Origin: SIG455 sp045659025
Lineage (GTDB): Bacteria > Bacillota > Clostridia > UMGS1810
DNA: 25,146 nt
Direction of reading: 5' to 3'
Assembly (NCBI GenBank): GCA_045659025.1
Contig: JAZOWA010000065.1
Span: forward strand, 1 to 25,146
In this document: one piece after another, positions 15,076 through 21,725 of the stretch
How positions within the stretch are numbered: the first letter of the stretch is position 1
Layout of the letters: every line of letters starts with the position of its first letter
Position numbers and translations under genes: made by a program
Notes under the pieces: model-generated
Seen by the model: the letters and a program-made list of their open reading frames with translations, nothing else
Databases searched by the model: none
Told to the model about the DNA's origin: nothing

Positions 15076-15782
15076 TGAAAGCAGTATTCAAAAGAGAACT
15101 CAGAAGTTATTTTTCTTCCCCTATCGGATATGTGTTTGTAGGCATATTCTTCTGTGTGGCGGGATTTATGTTCACTGTGTATAACATCAGTTATCAGATG
15201 GGCAGTATGTCCTATGTGTTCAACAATATGACAATGATCTTCCTGTTCCTCACACCCCTCCTCACCATGAGACTTCTCACCGAGGATAAGAAGACCAAGA
15301 CAGACCAGCTCCTGCTGACTGCACCTGTCAAGGTGACCTCAGTAGTGCTTGGCAAGTATCTGTCAGCCTTGGCGGTGCTTGGTATCTCCCTTGCCACCAC
15401 ATTGATATTCCCCATTATACTTGGCGCTTACACCACTCCCGCATGGGGTGAGATGATTGCCAACTATATGGGTTTTGTCCTTATGGGCGGTGCGTTTATC
15501 GCCGTAGGACTTTATGTATCCTCTTTCACAGAGAACCAGATCATAGCGGCAGTGGTAACCTTTGCGGCATTGTTCTTGCTTTATCTTTCCGCAGGATTCT
15601 CCACCGCATTCCAGAATGTGTACGTTAAAAGTTTTGTACTCTGGCTCTCACCCGAGACCCACTATGCAGACTTTGCAAAGGGCATAATTGACATAGAAGG
15701 CGTAGTTTACTACTTAAGCATAATATCCGCCTTTGTAATGCTCACCGCCGCCCATATCGAAAAAAGGCGTTGGATTAAATAA
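15075..15782 (+). CDS. ABC-2 type permease, GldF-like
   Basis: A 235-residue integral membrane protein with six predicted helices, among them YVFVGIFFCVAGFMF near the N-terminus, MIFLFLTPLLTMRLL and the C-terminal VVYYLSIISAFVMLTAAHI. The motif LLTEDKKTKTDQLLLTAPVKV in the first cytoplasmic loop is characteristic of the GldF/NosY permease family. GGAGGAGAGA precedes the ATG, which overlaps the ATPase stop codon. It forms the membrane pore with the ATPase. Confidence 0.92.
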   Translation: MKAVFKRELRSYFSSPIGYVFVGIFFCVAGFMFTVYNISYQMGSMSYVFNNMTMIFLFLTPLLTMRLLTEDKKTKTDQLLLTAPVKVTSVVLGKYLSALAVLGISLATTLIFPIILGAYTTPAWGEMIANYMGFVLMGGAFIAVGLYVSSFTENQIIAAVVTFAALFLLYLSAGFSTAFQNVYVKSFVLWLSPETHYADFAKGIIDIEGVVYYLSIISAFVMLTAAHIEKRRWIK

Positions 15783-15799
15783 CAAAGAGGTGAATACAG

Positions 15800-17386
15800 A
15801 TGTATAATGAAAATAACGAACTCAATATAAACGAGGAAAACACTCCCACTCCTGAAGAGGCAGTAGAGACTGCAGAGACCACAGACACCGTGGAGATTGC
15901 AGACACAGAAGCCACAACGGAGGAGGCGCCCGCCACCGACGAATCTTGCTCCTGCAAGTGCAAAAAGGCCAAGAAAGAGCGTAAGCCTATTTCCAAGAAA
16001 GCAAAGTTTCGCTTGAGCTTTTCTGCATATACGGTGCTTTTTGTGGCCGTTGTGATAGCCCTTGACCTTTTACTCGGCGCTATTTCCACCAGAGTAAATC
16101 TCAGTATCGATCTCACTCCCGACAGATTGCTCTCCCTCTCTGCCGAGACCAAGACAGTACTCAAAAACCTTGATAAAGAAGACAAGGTAAAGATATACTC
16201 TATCGTTCCTCAGGAATCCAATGAGATAGTAGATAAGATTGAGATGATGCTCAAGCGCTATCCCCAGGTTTCCAATAACGTTACATTTGAAAAGATTGAC
16301 ACCATTGCCAACCCCGACTTCCTCACGCCTTATGTGGAGGGTGGTCAGCTTATGAGTGAGTATTCAATCATATTTGAGTGTAATGGCAAGCACAAGGTAG
16401 TAAACCTTAACAACGTGCTCAACTTTGACGATTCCACCAATAATGTAAGCGGCATTTCTGCAGAGCAGGAGTTTACAGGTGCTATTGTGAATGTCACCAG
16501 CGATTACTCAGCGAAGATTGGTGTTACCAGCGACCATGGCGAGCTTATCGACTATGACGTGTTTAACGAGCAACTTCTCATCCCTCAGAACTTTGAGGGC
16601 ACATACGTAGATTTGTATAGTGGCGAAGTGTCCGAGGATATTGACCTTATCATTATCCCTTCACCCACCAAGGACTTTGACCCTGTGGAGATTGCCAACC
16701 TTGATGCTTATCTTGACAGAGGTGGCAGAGTACAGCTAATTTATGAAGCATCTCCCACAGACACCCCCAACCTCACCGCATACCTCAAGGAATGGGGTGT
16801 AGAGATGCCTGCAAGGGGTTATGTGTATGAGACCAGCCCCCAGCGCTATATCCAGCAACCCGCCAATATCCTGGTTGAGGTGGTAGATAGCGAGATTACC
16901 CGTAATTTCGCAGATGACGAGACCAAGTTTGTTTACCCTGCTGCAAAGGCAATCAAGGTAAACGAGGTATATGGTGTGGAGAGTCAGCCCCTTATCAATT
17001 CTTATTCCACCTCATTTGCCAAATACGACCCTGCTACAAGCCTTGATAAGAAACAGCCCGAAGATATCGACGGACCTTTGAATATCGCAGTAATCCTTTC
17101 AAAGGGCGGTGCCAACCCCAACAGATTTATGATTATGGGTGGTACCGGTTTCATCTCTGCAATCGGCAGTAACGTCTATGCAAATGACGATTTCTATTTC
17201 AACTCTCTCTCATATCTTACCGATTCCGAGAGCAGTATGTATATCCGTCCCAAGGATATAATGCCCGTTCAGCTCGCAATCCCTGCACTTTCAGCTAATC
17301 TTATATCCATTTTTGTTACTGTTATTCTTCCTCTTGCCATTCTTATTGCAGGCTTCGTTGTATGGAATAAGAGGAGGCATTTATGA
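15800..17386 (+). CDS. GldG-like ABC auxiliary membrane protein
   Basis: A 528-residue protein. Residues 1-48 are acidic and low-complexity (Glu, Thr, Ala). A CSCKCKK cluster (C50, C52, C54) and a basic stretch (55-70) come next, then a membrane helix (about 75-94). A large extracytoplasmic domain of the GldG/ABC-auxiliary type follows, starting with LTPDRLLSLSAETKTVLKNL, which resembles the usual D-L-T-xx-x-Y-x-L-S entry. A C-terminal membrane helix (about 499-522) ends in NKRRHL. The topology fits a protein anchored at both ends beside the permease. The gene overlaps the next by 4 bp. Confidence 0.9.
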   Translation: MYNENNELNINEENTPTPEEAVETAETTDTVEIADTEATTEEAPATDESCSCKCKKAKKERKPISKKAKFRLSFSAYTVLFVAVVIALDLLLGAISTRVNLSIDLTPDRLLSLSAETKTVLKNLDKEDKVKIYSIVPQESNEIVDKIEMMLKRYPQVSNNVTFEKIDTIANPDFLTPYVEGGQLMSEYSIIFECNGKHKVVNLNNVLNFDDSTNNVSGISAEQEFTGAIVNVTSDYSAKIGVTSDHGELIDYDVFNEQLLIPQNFEGTYVDLYSGEVSEDIDLIIIPSPTKDFDPVEIANLDAYLDRGGRVQLIYEASPTDTPNLTAYLKEWGVEMPARGYVYETSPQRYIQQPANILVEVVDSEITRNFADDETKFVYPAAKAIKVNEVYGVESQPLINSYSTSFAKYDPATSLDKKQPEDIDGPLNIAVILSKGGANPNRFMIMGGTGFISAIGSNVYANDDFYFNSLSYLTDSESSMYIRPKDIMPVQLAIPALSANLISIFVTVILPLAILIAGFVVWNKRRHL

Positions 17387-18723
17387 TTAACAAAAAAGGC
17401 ATAATCGCCCTTGCTGTTGTGGCGGTTGTACTGATAGGCGCATATCTGGCGGTGACTATGCTTTGGTCGGTGGAGGATACCACCCCCATAGATCAGAGCA
17501 CCGGTGCAGAGGTTTTCACCACATCCCCCGATAGTATCACATCAATCGAGGCTACGGTGGATGGCGAGAGTTTCACCTTCCTTCGTTCAGGGGATAAGTG
17601 GGTGCTCGCAGGTGAAGAGGATGTGACTTTAAAGCAATCCGAGATCGACTATCTGTGTAGCGAACTTTCAAGCATCTATGCCAAGCAGAAGTTAGACACC
17701 ACAGGCAAGACCCTGGCATCCTATGGCTTTGATAATCCCAAGGCAACTTTCCGTATCACCTTGTCAGGCAAAGATACCCGCACCTTCCTTCTCGGTAAGG
17801 AAGACCCTGTCACAGGTCTTTTCTTCTTTAAGGAGGCGTCGGCGGATGCGGTGTATACCATATATGCCAATAAGGGCGAGTATATTTATAAGCCAAGTTC
17901 CCATTATAAAGACGCTAATATCTTGAAACTGGACACCTCTGCTCTTTCGTATATCAATGTAGCAACCTCCGCATCTGCCCTTGAGCTTTCTCTCGGCGAG
18001 ACGGACGGTCAACCCCAATGGTATATGAAGCGACCCATGAACCGTATGGCGGATAATTCCAGAATCAATGAGAAAATCATATCCGTTCTTTCCTATATAT
18101 CTGTTGTGGAGTTTGTGGAAGAGGGTAGCGATAAATATGCATCTTCCGGCGTTTCATCTCCCAAAGCCACCGTCACCCTGGCAGATAAAGAGGGCAGACG
18201 CCAGACTGTGTATGTAGGTAATGCCGAGGACTCTAACCGCTATATCAAGACTAATGGCAAGGTGTATCTCATTAACGGCACAAGCCTCAGCTTCCTTGAT
18301 TTAGAGCCCTTTATATTCATTAACAAATACATCTGCCTTGAGCCCATAGATAATGTGGCCAAGGTAGAGGTGAAAGGCAAGGGAAAGACTCACGTTGTCA
18401 CCATAGAAGGTAGCGGCGATAACGCCACCTATCGTTTGAACGGTGCCGAGGTGCTTGGCTCCACCTTCCGCCGTGATGTGTATCAGAAGATAATAGGTAT
18501 GATTGCCGATGACTTCGCAGTCAACCCACGTTATACCGAGCCGGAATACACCGTAACCTTCACCCGTCGTGATGGCACGGTGAACGCAGTTAAATACTGT
18601 GCTTATGATGACCGTAGCTATGCAGTGTTTGGCGCAAACGGAAAATGCGAGTTCATCCTTCGCAAGAAAAATCTCGACGAGATGTTTGCTGCCATAGAAT
18701 CCCTCGCAAATCCCAAGAACTAA
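17383..18723 (+). CDS. DUF4340-domain membrane-anchored protein
   Basis: A 446-residue protein with one N-terminal membrane helix (GIIALAVVAVVLIGAYLAV, 5-23) and a large extracytoplasmic part. The part has repeated units of the DUF4340 kind: SITSIEATVDGESFTFLRSGDKW followed by a YLCSELSSIYAKQKL-type segment, then LASYGFDNPKATFRI and a second unit around YASSGVSSPKATVTL. DUF4340 proteins regularly follow GldG in these operons and are thought to work with the transporter; the biochemical role is unknown. It overlaps the GldG-like gene by 4 bp and is the last gene of the operon, ending at a strong terminator. Confidence 0.88.
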   Translation: MINKKGIIALAVVAVVLIGAYLAVTMLWSVEDTTPIDQSTGAEVFTTSPDSITSIEATVDGESFTFLRSGDKWVLAGEEDVTLKQSEIDYLCSELSSIYAKQKLDTTGKTLASYGFDNPKATFRITLSGKDTRTFLLGKEDPVTGLFFFKEASADAVYTIYANKGEYIYKPSSHYKDANILKLDTSALSYINVATSASALELSLGETDGQPQWYMKRPMNRMADNSRINEKIISVLSYISVVEFVEEGSDKYASSGVSSPKATVTLADKEGRRQTVYVGNAEDSNRYIKTNGKVYLINGTSLSFLDLEPFIFINKYICLEPIDNVAKVEVKGKGKTHVVTIEGSGDNATYRLNGAEVLGSTFRRDVYQKIIGMIADDFAVNPRYTEPEYTVTFTRRDGTVNAVKYCAYDDRSYAVFGANGKCEFILRKKNLDEMFAAIESLANPKN

Positions 18724-18761
18724 AAAAATCCCTTCACGTTTATTTCCGTGAAGGGATTTTT
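18724..18761. terminator. Bidirectional terminator between the ABC operon and rubredoxin
   Basis: AAAAATCCCTTCACG (18724-18738), 8-nt loop, CGTGAAGGGATTTTT (18747-18761). The A-run before and the T-run after the 10-bp GC-containing stem let it end transcripts of both convergent genes. Confidence 0.9.
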
Positions 18762-18773
18762 AATTTTAATTGA

Positions 18774-18935
18774 TTACTGACAAACGTCAAAGTCCTCTTT
18801 GTTTACACCGCACAGAGGGCAAACCCAGGTGTCGGGGAGTTCGTCAAAAGCGGTTCCGGGTTCAATACCGTTGTCGGGATCGCCGATCTCAGGATCATAA
18901 ACGTAACCGCAAATGGTGCATTCGTATTTTTCCAT
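18774..18935 (-). CDS. Rubredoxin
   Basis: A 53-residue electron-transfer protein on the minus strand. Translation reads MEKYECTICGYVYDPEIGD at the start and WVCPLCGVNKEDFDVCQ at the end. The two CxxCG pairs (C6/C9 and C39/C42) hold one iron. The conserved aromatic residues (Y4, Y11, Y13, F30, W37) and the GDPDNGI/PGT loop are all present, so it is a normal full-length rubredoxin. AAGGAGG (plus coordinates 18944-18950) precedes the ATG. It stands alone rather than beside rubrerythrin or superoxide reductase. The likely role is electron delivery in oxidative-stress defence or anaerobic redox metabolism; the partner is not in the window. Confidence 0.96.
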   Translation of the reverse strand: MEKYECTICGYVYDPEIGDPDNGIEPGTAFDELPDTWVCPLCGVNKEDFDVCQ

Positions 18936-18968
18936 CTTTATATCCTCCTTGCAAATGAATATATGTGT

Positions 18969-18997
18969 ATTTTAACACGGCTATACATATAATACAA
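18969..18997 (-). promoter_or_regulatory. Promoter of the rubredoxin gene
   Basis: On the minus strand TTGTAT (18997-18992), 17-bp spacer, TAAAAT (18974-18969). The -35 overlaps a plus-strand TATAAT (18988-18993) that could serve the divergent small gene, so the two promoters may compete. Confidence 0.65.
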
Positions 18998-19033
18998 TAC
19001 CCAATAAAAAATTTTTTTATAAGGAGATATAAA

Positions 19034-19177
19034 ATGTATCGCAACCCAGCCAGACCCATCCGCAAAGTCCGCCGTGTAGATATCAAGCCCTCTGCCGTAG
19101 CCGATAATAAGAAACCCGCCTCCGATATAGACGAACTCATCTTCTCCGACACCCCTCACCGCCATAGCGAAAGGTGA
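19034..19177 (+). CDS. 47-residue microprotein, unknown function
   Basis: MYRNPARPIRKVRRVDIKPS at the start, DIDELIFSDTPHRHSER at the end. AAGGAGATATAAA (19021-19033) is an excellent ribosome site with 7-8 nt spacing, the main reason to call it a gene. The N-terminal half is very basic (Arg/Lys), the middle is disordered-looking, and an acidic patch precedes a His/Arg end. No membrane segment, no cysteine, no known family. It is divergent from rubredoxin and has a TATAAT at 18988-18993 but no clear -35. It may bind nucleic acid, which is only inferred from charge. Confidence 0.6.
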   Translation: MYRNPARPIRKVRRVDIKPSAVADNKKPASDIDELIFSDTPHRHSER

Positions 19178-19220
19178 ATTTTGAGTTGTTTTATTTTTTT
19201 CGTTGGTGTATAATTGATTT

Positions 19221-19425
19221 GCGGTGCATCCCACCGCAGCGATATAAATCTCTAACGAGATTTTCGATATGCCATAAATGATTCGATATGTTGCAAGCAA
19301 CTCGATATGTCGCTATCGCGACGAGATTTATATCATATCGAGTTTGAGCGAAGCGAAAACATATCGATTTACGGAGTAAAATATCGAACAAACGAAGTTT
19401 GCATATCGACAAAAAACATATGCAA
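19221..19425. repeat. ATATCGA palindromic extragenic element
   Basis: The core is a 12-bp perfect inverted repeat, GATATAAATCTC (19241-19252) with GAGATTTATATC (19323-19334). TCGATAT occurs three times on the left (19264, 19283, 19302) and ATATCGA four times on the right (19335, 19361, 19381, 19403). Internal hairpins are GCGGTG/CACCGC (19221-19237), AAATCTC/GAGATTT (19246-19263), GTTGC/GCAAC (19290-19301) and GTCGC/GCGAC (19309-19322), with TTGCATAT/ATATGCAA (19399-19425) at the right end. From memory, similar GATATAAATCTC...CGATATG elements are common between genes of gut Clostridia; I cannot verify that here. It carries no coding capacity and resembles a MITE or REP-type element. Confidence 0.75.
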
Positions 19426-19434
19426 CCATATTAT
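19406..19434 (+). promoter_or_regulatory. Possible promoter of the SGNH hydrolase gene
   Basis: TCGACA (19406-19411), 17-bp spacer, TATTAT (19429-19434). The -35 would be supplied by the last ATATCGA copy of the repeat element. Match to consensus is moderate. Confidence 0.35.
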
Positions 19435-19487
19435 ACAGTCTTTATACAGTGAATGCGGAACGACGCAGAAAGAAGAAAGGGACAAGG

Positions 19488-20213
19488 ATGAATAAAGAAA
19501 TCGCAAAGATTATCAGTAAGGTTATACTTGCAGAGCGGACAGTCCGTATTAAGCTTCTGGGGGATTCTATTACCCATGGCGTGGGAGGAACGGGATTCGA
19601 ACAGAACGGAGAACCCATTGTGGAGGGGTTTGCCCGTAATAAGGACGGATACTGTTGGGCAAAGCAGTTCAAGGAGTATATGGAGTCCCAATACGATTGT
19701 ACTGTGACCAATAATGCATGCACAGGCACAAAGATAGAGTTTATAATTGATAATTTTGAACAGCTTGTTGATATTGATGATGATATTGTTATATGTACTA
19801 TAGGAACGAATAACCGTCATCAGTACTTTGCCGATGCTCCCAAACGCACTAAGCGTGAGCATATGGAAATTTTCTACGGAAATATCATTAAATTATATGA
19901 TAAATTCAAAGAGATGGGGAAAGATGTGATTTTTGTTGCCAATATCCCTGCTTCGGCTGAAAATGAAAAAGACAAGGCGGATTTCTGGAGAATTTTCCAT
20001 ATGAACGATATAAACGACCTTTATATGAAAGCGTCAACTGTTTGCGGGTTTCCGTTTATCAGTATGTATTCGCGGTTTCTGGAATATTGCGATTTGAAGG
20101 GTATAACTGTTGATTCCCTTCTTTCAGATGGGTTACATCCCAACGATAAAGGGTATGATGTTATATTCAAACTTATGTTGAAAGAGCTTGGCCTCGGAAG
20201 AAAAGTCTGCTGA
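19488..20213 (+). CDS. SGNH/GDSL-family hydrolase
   Basis: A 241-residue esterase/lipase-fold protein. Catalytic blocks: GDSITHG (nucleophile S27), NNACTG (oxyanion Gly, about 75-80), IGTNN (N108) and SDGLHPNDKGYD (D214, H217). No signal peptide is visible, so it is probably cytoplasmic and may deacetylate or deacylate a carbohydrate or lipid. I chose the ATG at 19488, preceded by AAAGGGACAAGG; the frame is open to 19449. It appears monocistronic, isolated by repeat elements on both sides. An MFS transporter follows 238 bp later; a joint role in uptake and deacylation of a substrate is possible but unsupported. Confidence 0.88.
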   Translation: MNKEIAKIISKVILAERTVRIKLLGDSITHGVGGTGFEQNGEPIVEGFARNKDGYCWAKQFKEYMESQYDCTVTNNACTGTKIEFIIDNFEQLVDIDDDIVICTIGTNNRHQYFADAPKRTKREHMEIFYGNIIKLYDKFKEMGKDVIFVANIPASAENEKDKADFWRIFHMNDINDLYMKASTVCGFPFISMYSRFLEYCDLKGITVDSLLSDGLHPNDKGYDVIFKLMLKELGLGRKVC

Positions 20214-20261
20214 ATATCGCCACAAGGATAAGTATCAGGATTGCTGAAAAAAGGCAAGAAA

Positions 20262-20400
20262 AATGCCTTCCCCTTGAGGGGAAGGTGGGTTGCGAAGCAA
20301 CTCGGATGAGGTGTAATTGTAGGGGACAGCCTTCAGGATGTTCCGTAAATGCACTATTCGGTTTGTCGGAAACCGCCAAACCCTACTGCACCTTACCACC
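20262..20400. repeat. Second extragenic palindromic repeat element
   Basis: A series of hairpins: CCTTCCCC-TTGA-GGGGAAGG (20266-20285), GTTGC-GAA-GCAAC (20289-20301), an imperfect one around GGGGACAGCC...GTTCC (20322-20344), and CGGTTT-GTCGG-AAACCG (20359-20375). The block matches my memory of a frequent intergenic repeat in Ruminococcaceae-type genomes (CCTTCCCC..GGGGAAGG..GCGAAGC..GTAGGGGAC), which I cannot check here. The first hairpin lacks a T-run, so it is not a standard terminator for the hydrolase gene. Confidence 0.65.
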
Positions 20401-20451
20401 GCTTTAACAAGCGCTCTTATACCAGGTATTAAACTATCAAGAGGAAACAAT

Positions 20452-21687
20452 ATGGAAAACTACCGACTCACCAAAAACGCCTGTTATCTTACGGGGATTA
20501 CCATGTCAATATCGGCTAATTTATCACCCCTTTTATTTTTGACCTTCAGGGAGATGTATAATCTGTCTTACACCTTGCTGGGCTTTCTCGTGGTAATCAA
20601 TTTCTTCACCCAATTATTTATTGACCTTGTATTCACATTTTTCAACAAACACTTCAACATACATAAGACGGTGAAAGCCACCCCTCTGATTGTGTTTGTG
20701 GGGTTGATATTGTATGCGGTTTTGCCGAGGGTTTTTCCCGATATGGCGTTTGTGTGGATTGTAGCGGGCACAGTGATATTTTCGGTTGCTTCGGGATTGA
20801 GTGAGGTTCTGATAAGTCCTGTGATTGCATCTATTCCGAGCGAGAACCCCGAGGGTGAAATGAGCAAACTCCACTCAATGTACGCCTGGGGTGTAGTGGG
20901 AGTAGTGATACTGAGCACCTTGTTTTTGTCTGCCTTTGGCGGAGATAACTGGATGTACCTTGCCCTACTCTGGTCGATTGTTCCTCTTGTGGCGTTTTTG
21001 ATGTTTACAAAGGCGAAGCTGCCCGATGTCAATAATTTCACCAATGAGGAGAAGGAAACAAAAATTTTCAACAAGGGAATCATACTGTGCGCATTATGCA
21101 TATTCTTCGGCGGTGCGGCAGAATGTACGATGTCTCAATGGTCATCAGGGTTTATTGAAAGTGCCATGGGTGTCCCCAAAATCTACGGAGATGTCATAGG
21201 CGTTGCTTCCTTTGCGGCGCTCTTGGGAATAGGCAGAACCCTGTATTCAAAATACGGCAGAAAAATTATAAACATTTTATTTTGGGGAATGCTTGGCGCA
21301 GTTGTCTGCTATTTTACGGCAAGTCTATCCTTGAGCCCCGCAGTGGGGATCATATCCTGCGCCCTTACGGGAATCTGCACTTCTATGCTGTGGCCCGGAA
21401 CTTTGATTTATGTAGAAGAAAAATTTGAAAATGTGGGCGTGGCTGTTTACGCCCTTATGGCGGCAGGCGGAGATATGGGAGCATCCCTTGCACCTCAGCT
21501 GCTGGGAGTTATATCCGATAAATTCAGTTTGACGAACTTTGCCCTTGAAATTTCAGCTAAGTTTGGCATAACCGCCGAACAGGTGGGTATGAGAGCAGGA
21601 TTGCTTGCGGCAGGGTTGTTTCCCGTTGCGGGAGTGGTGTGCATACTTTGTATGAAAAAGCACTTCAAAAAGGCAAAAGAGGTTTGA
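20452..21687 (+). CDS. MFS transporter
   Basis: A 411-residue major facilitator with about 12 membrane helices. The loop between helices 2 and 3 (FFNKHFNIHKTVK) and SPVIASIPSENPEGEMSKLHSMYAWG in the N-half resemble sugar-type (FucP/NHS-like) MFS proteins; the substrate is unknown. The central cytoplasmic loop is KAKLPDVNNFTNEEKETKIFNK. The C-terminus is basic (KKHFKKAKEV). The start is ATG 20452 with AGAGGAAAC upstream. The frame is open further left, but there it runs through the repeat element and has no ribosome site. The next gene begins 38 bp after the stop. Confidence 0.9.
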   Translation: MENYRLTKNACYLTGITMSISANLSPLLFLTFREMYNLSYTLLGFLVVINFFTQLFIDLVFTFFNKHFNIHKTVKATPLIVFVGLILYAVLPRVFPDMAFVWIVAGTVIFSVASGLSEVLISPVIASIPSENPEGEMSKLHSMYAWGVVGVVILSTLFLSAFGGDNWMYLALLWSIVPLVAFLMFTKAKLPDVNNFTNEEKETKIFNKGIILCALCIFFGGAAECTMSQWSSGFIESAMGVPKIYGDVIGVASFAALLGIGRTLYSKYGRKIINILFWGMLGAVVCYFTASLSLSPAVGIISCALTGICTSMLWPGTLIYVEEKFENVGVAVYALMAAGGDMGASLAPQLLGVISDKFSLTNFALEISAKFGITAEQVGMRAGLLAAGLFPVAGVVCILCMKKHFKKAKEV

Positions 21688-21725
21688 AATACTGCCGAAA
21701 CCCCTACAGAAAAGAAGGTGACCTT

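Larger units (their letters stand above)
19178..19487. other. Non-coding stretch made mostly of a palindromic repeat element
   Basis: No gene is visible. From 19221 to 19425 the sequence is nearly all inverted repeats (next entry). Further right TTATACAGT is repeated directly at 19431-19439 and 19442-19450, just upstream of the SGNH hydrolase gene. Confidence 0.7.

Noticed and set aside
19264..19409. CRISPR-like array from the repeated ATATCGA motif
   Set aside because: The motif is only 7 bp, changes orientation in the middle, spacing is irregular (19-26 bp), and there are no cas genes.
20338..20451. N-terminal extension of the MFS transporter
   Set aside because: It translates the repeat element, has no ribosome site, and would put a polar stretch before the first helix.
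21660..21725. Terminator between the MFS gene and recD2
   Set aside because: GAGGTTT and AAACCCCT can pair only with a mismatch and there is no T-run.
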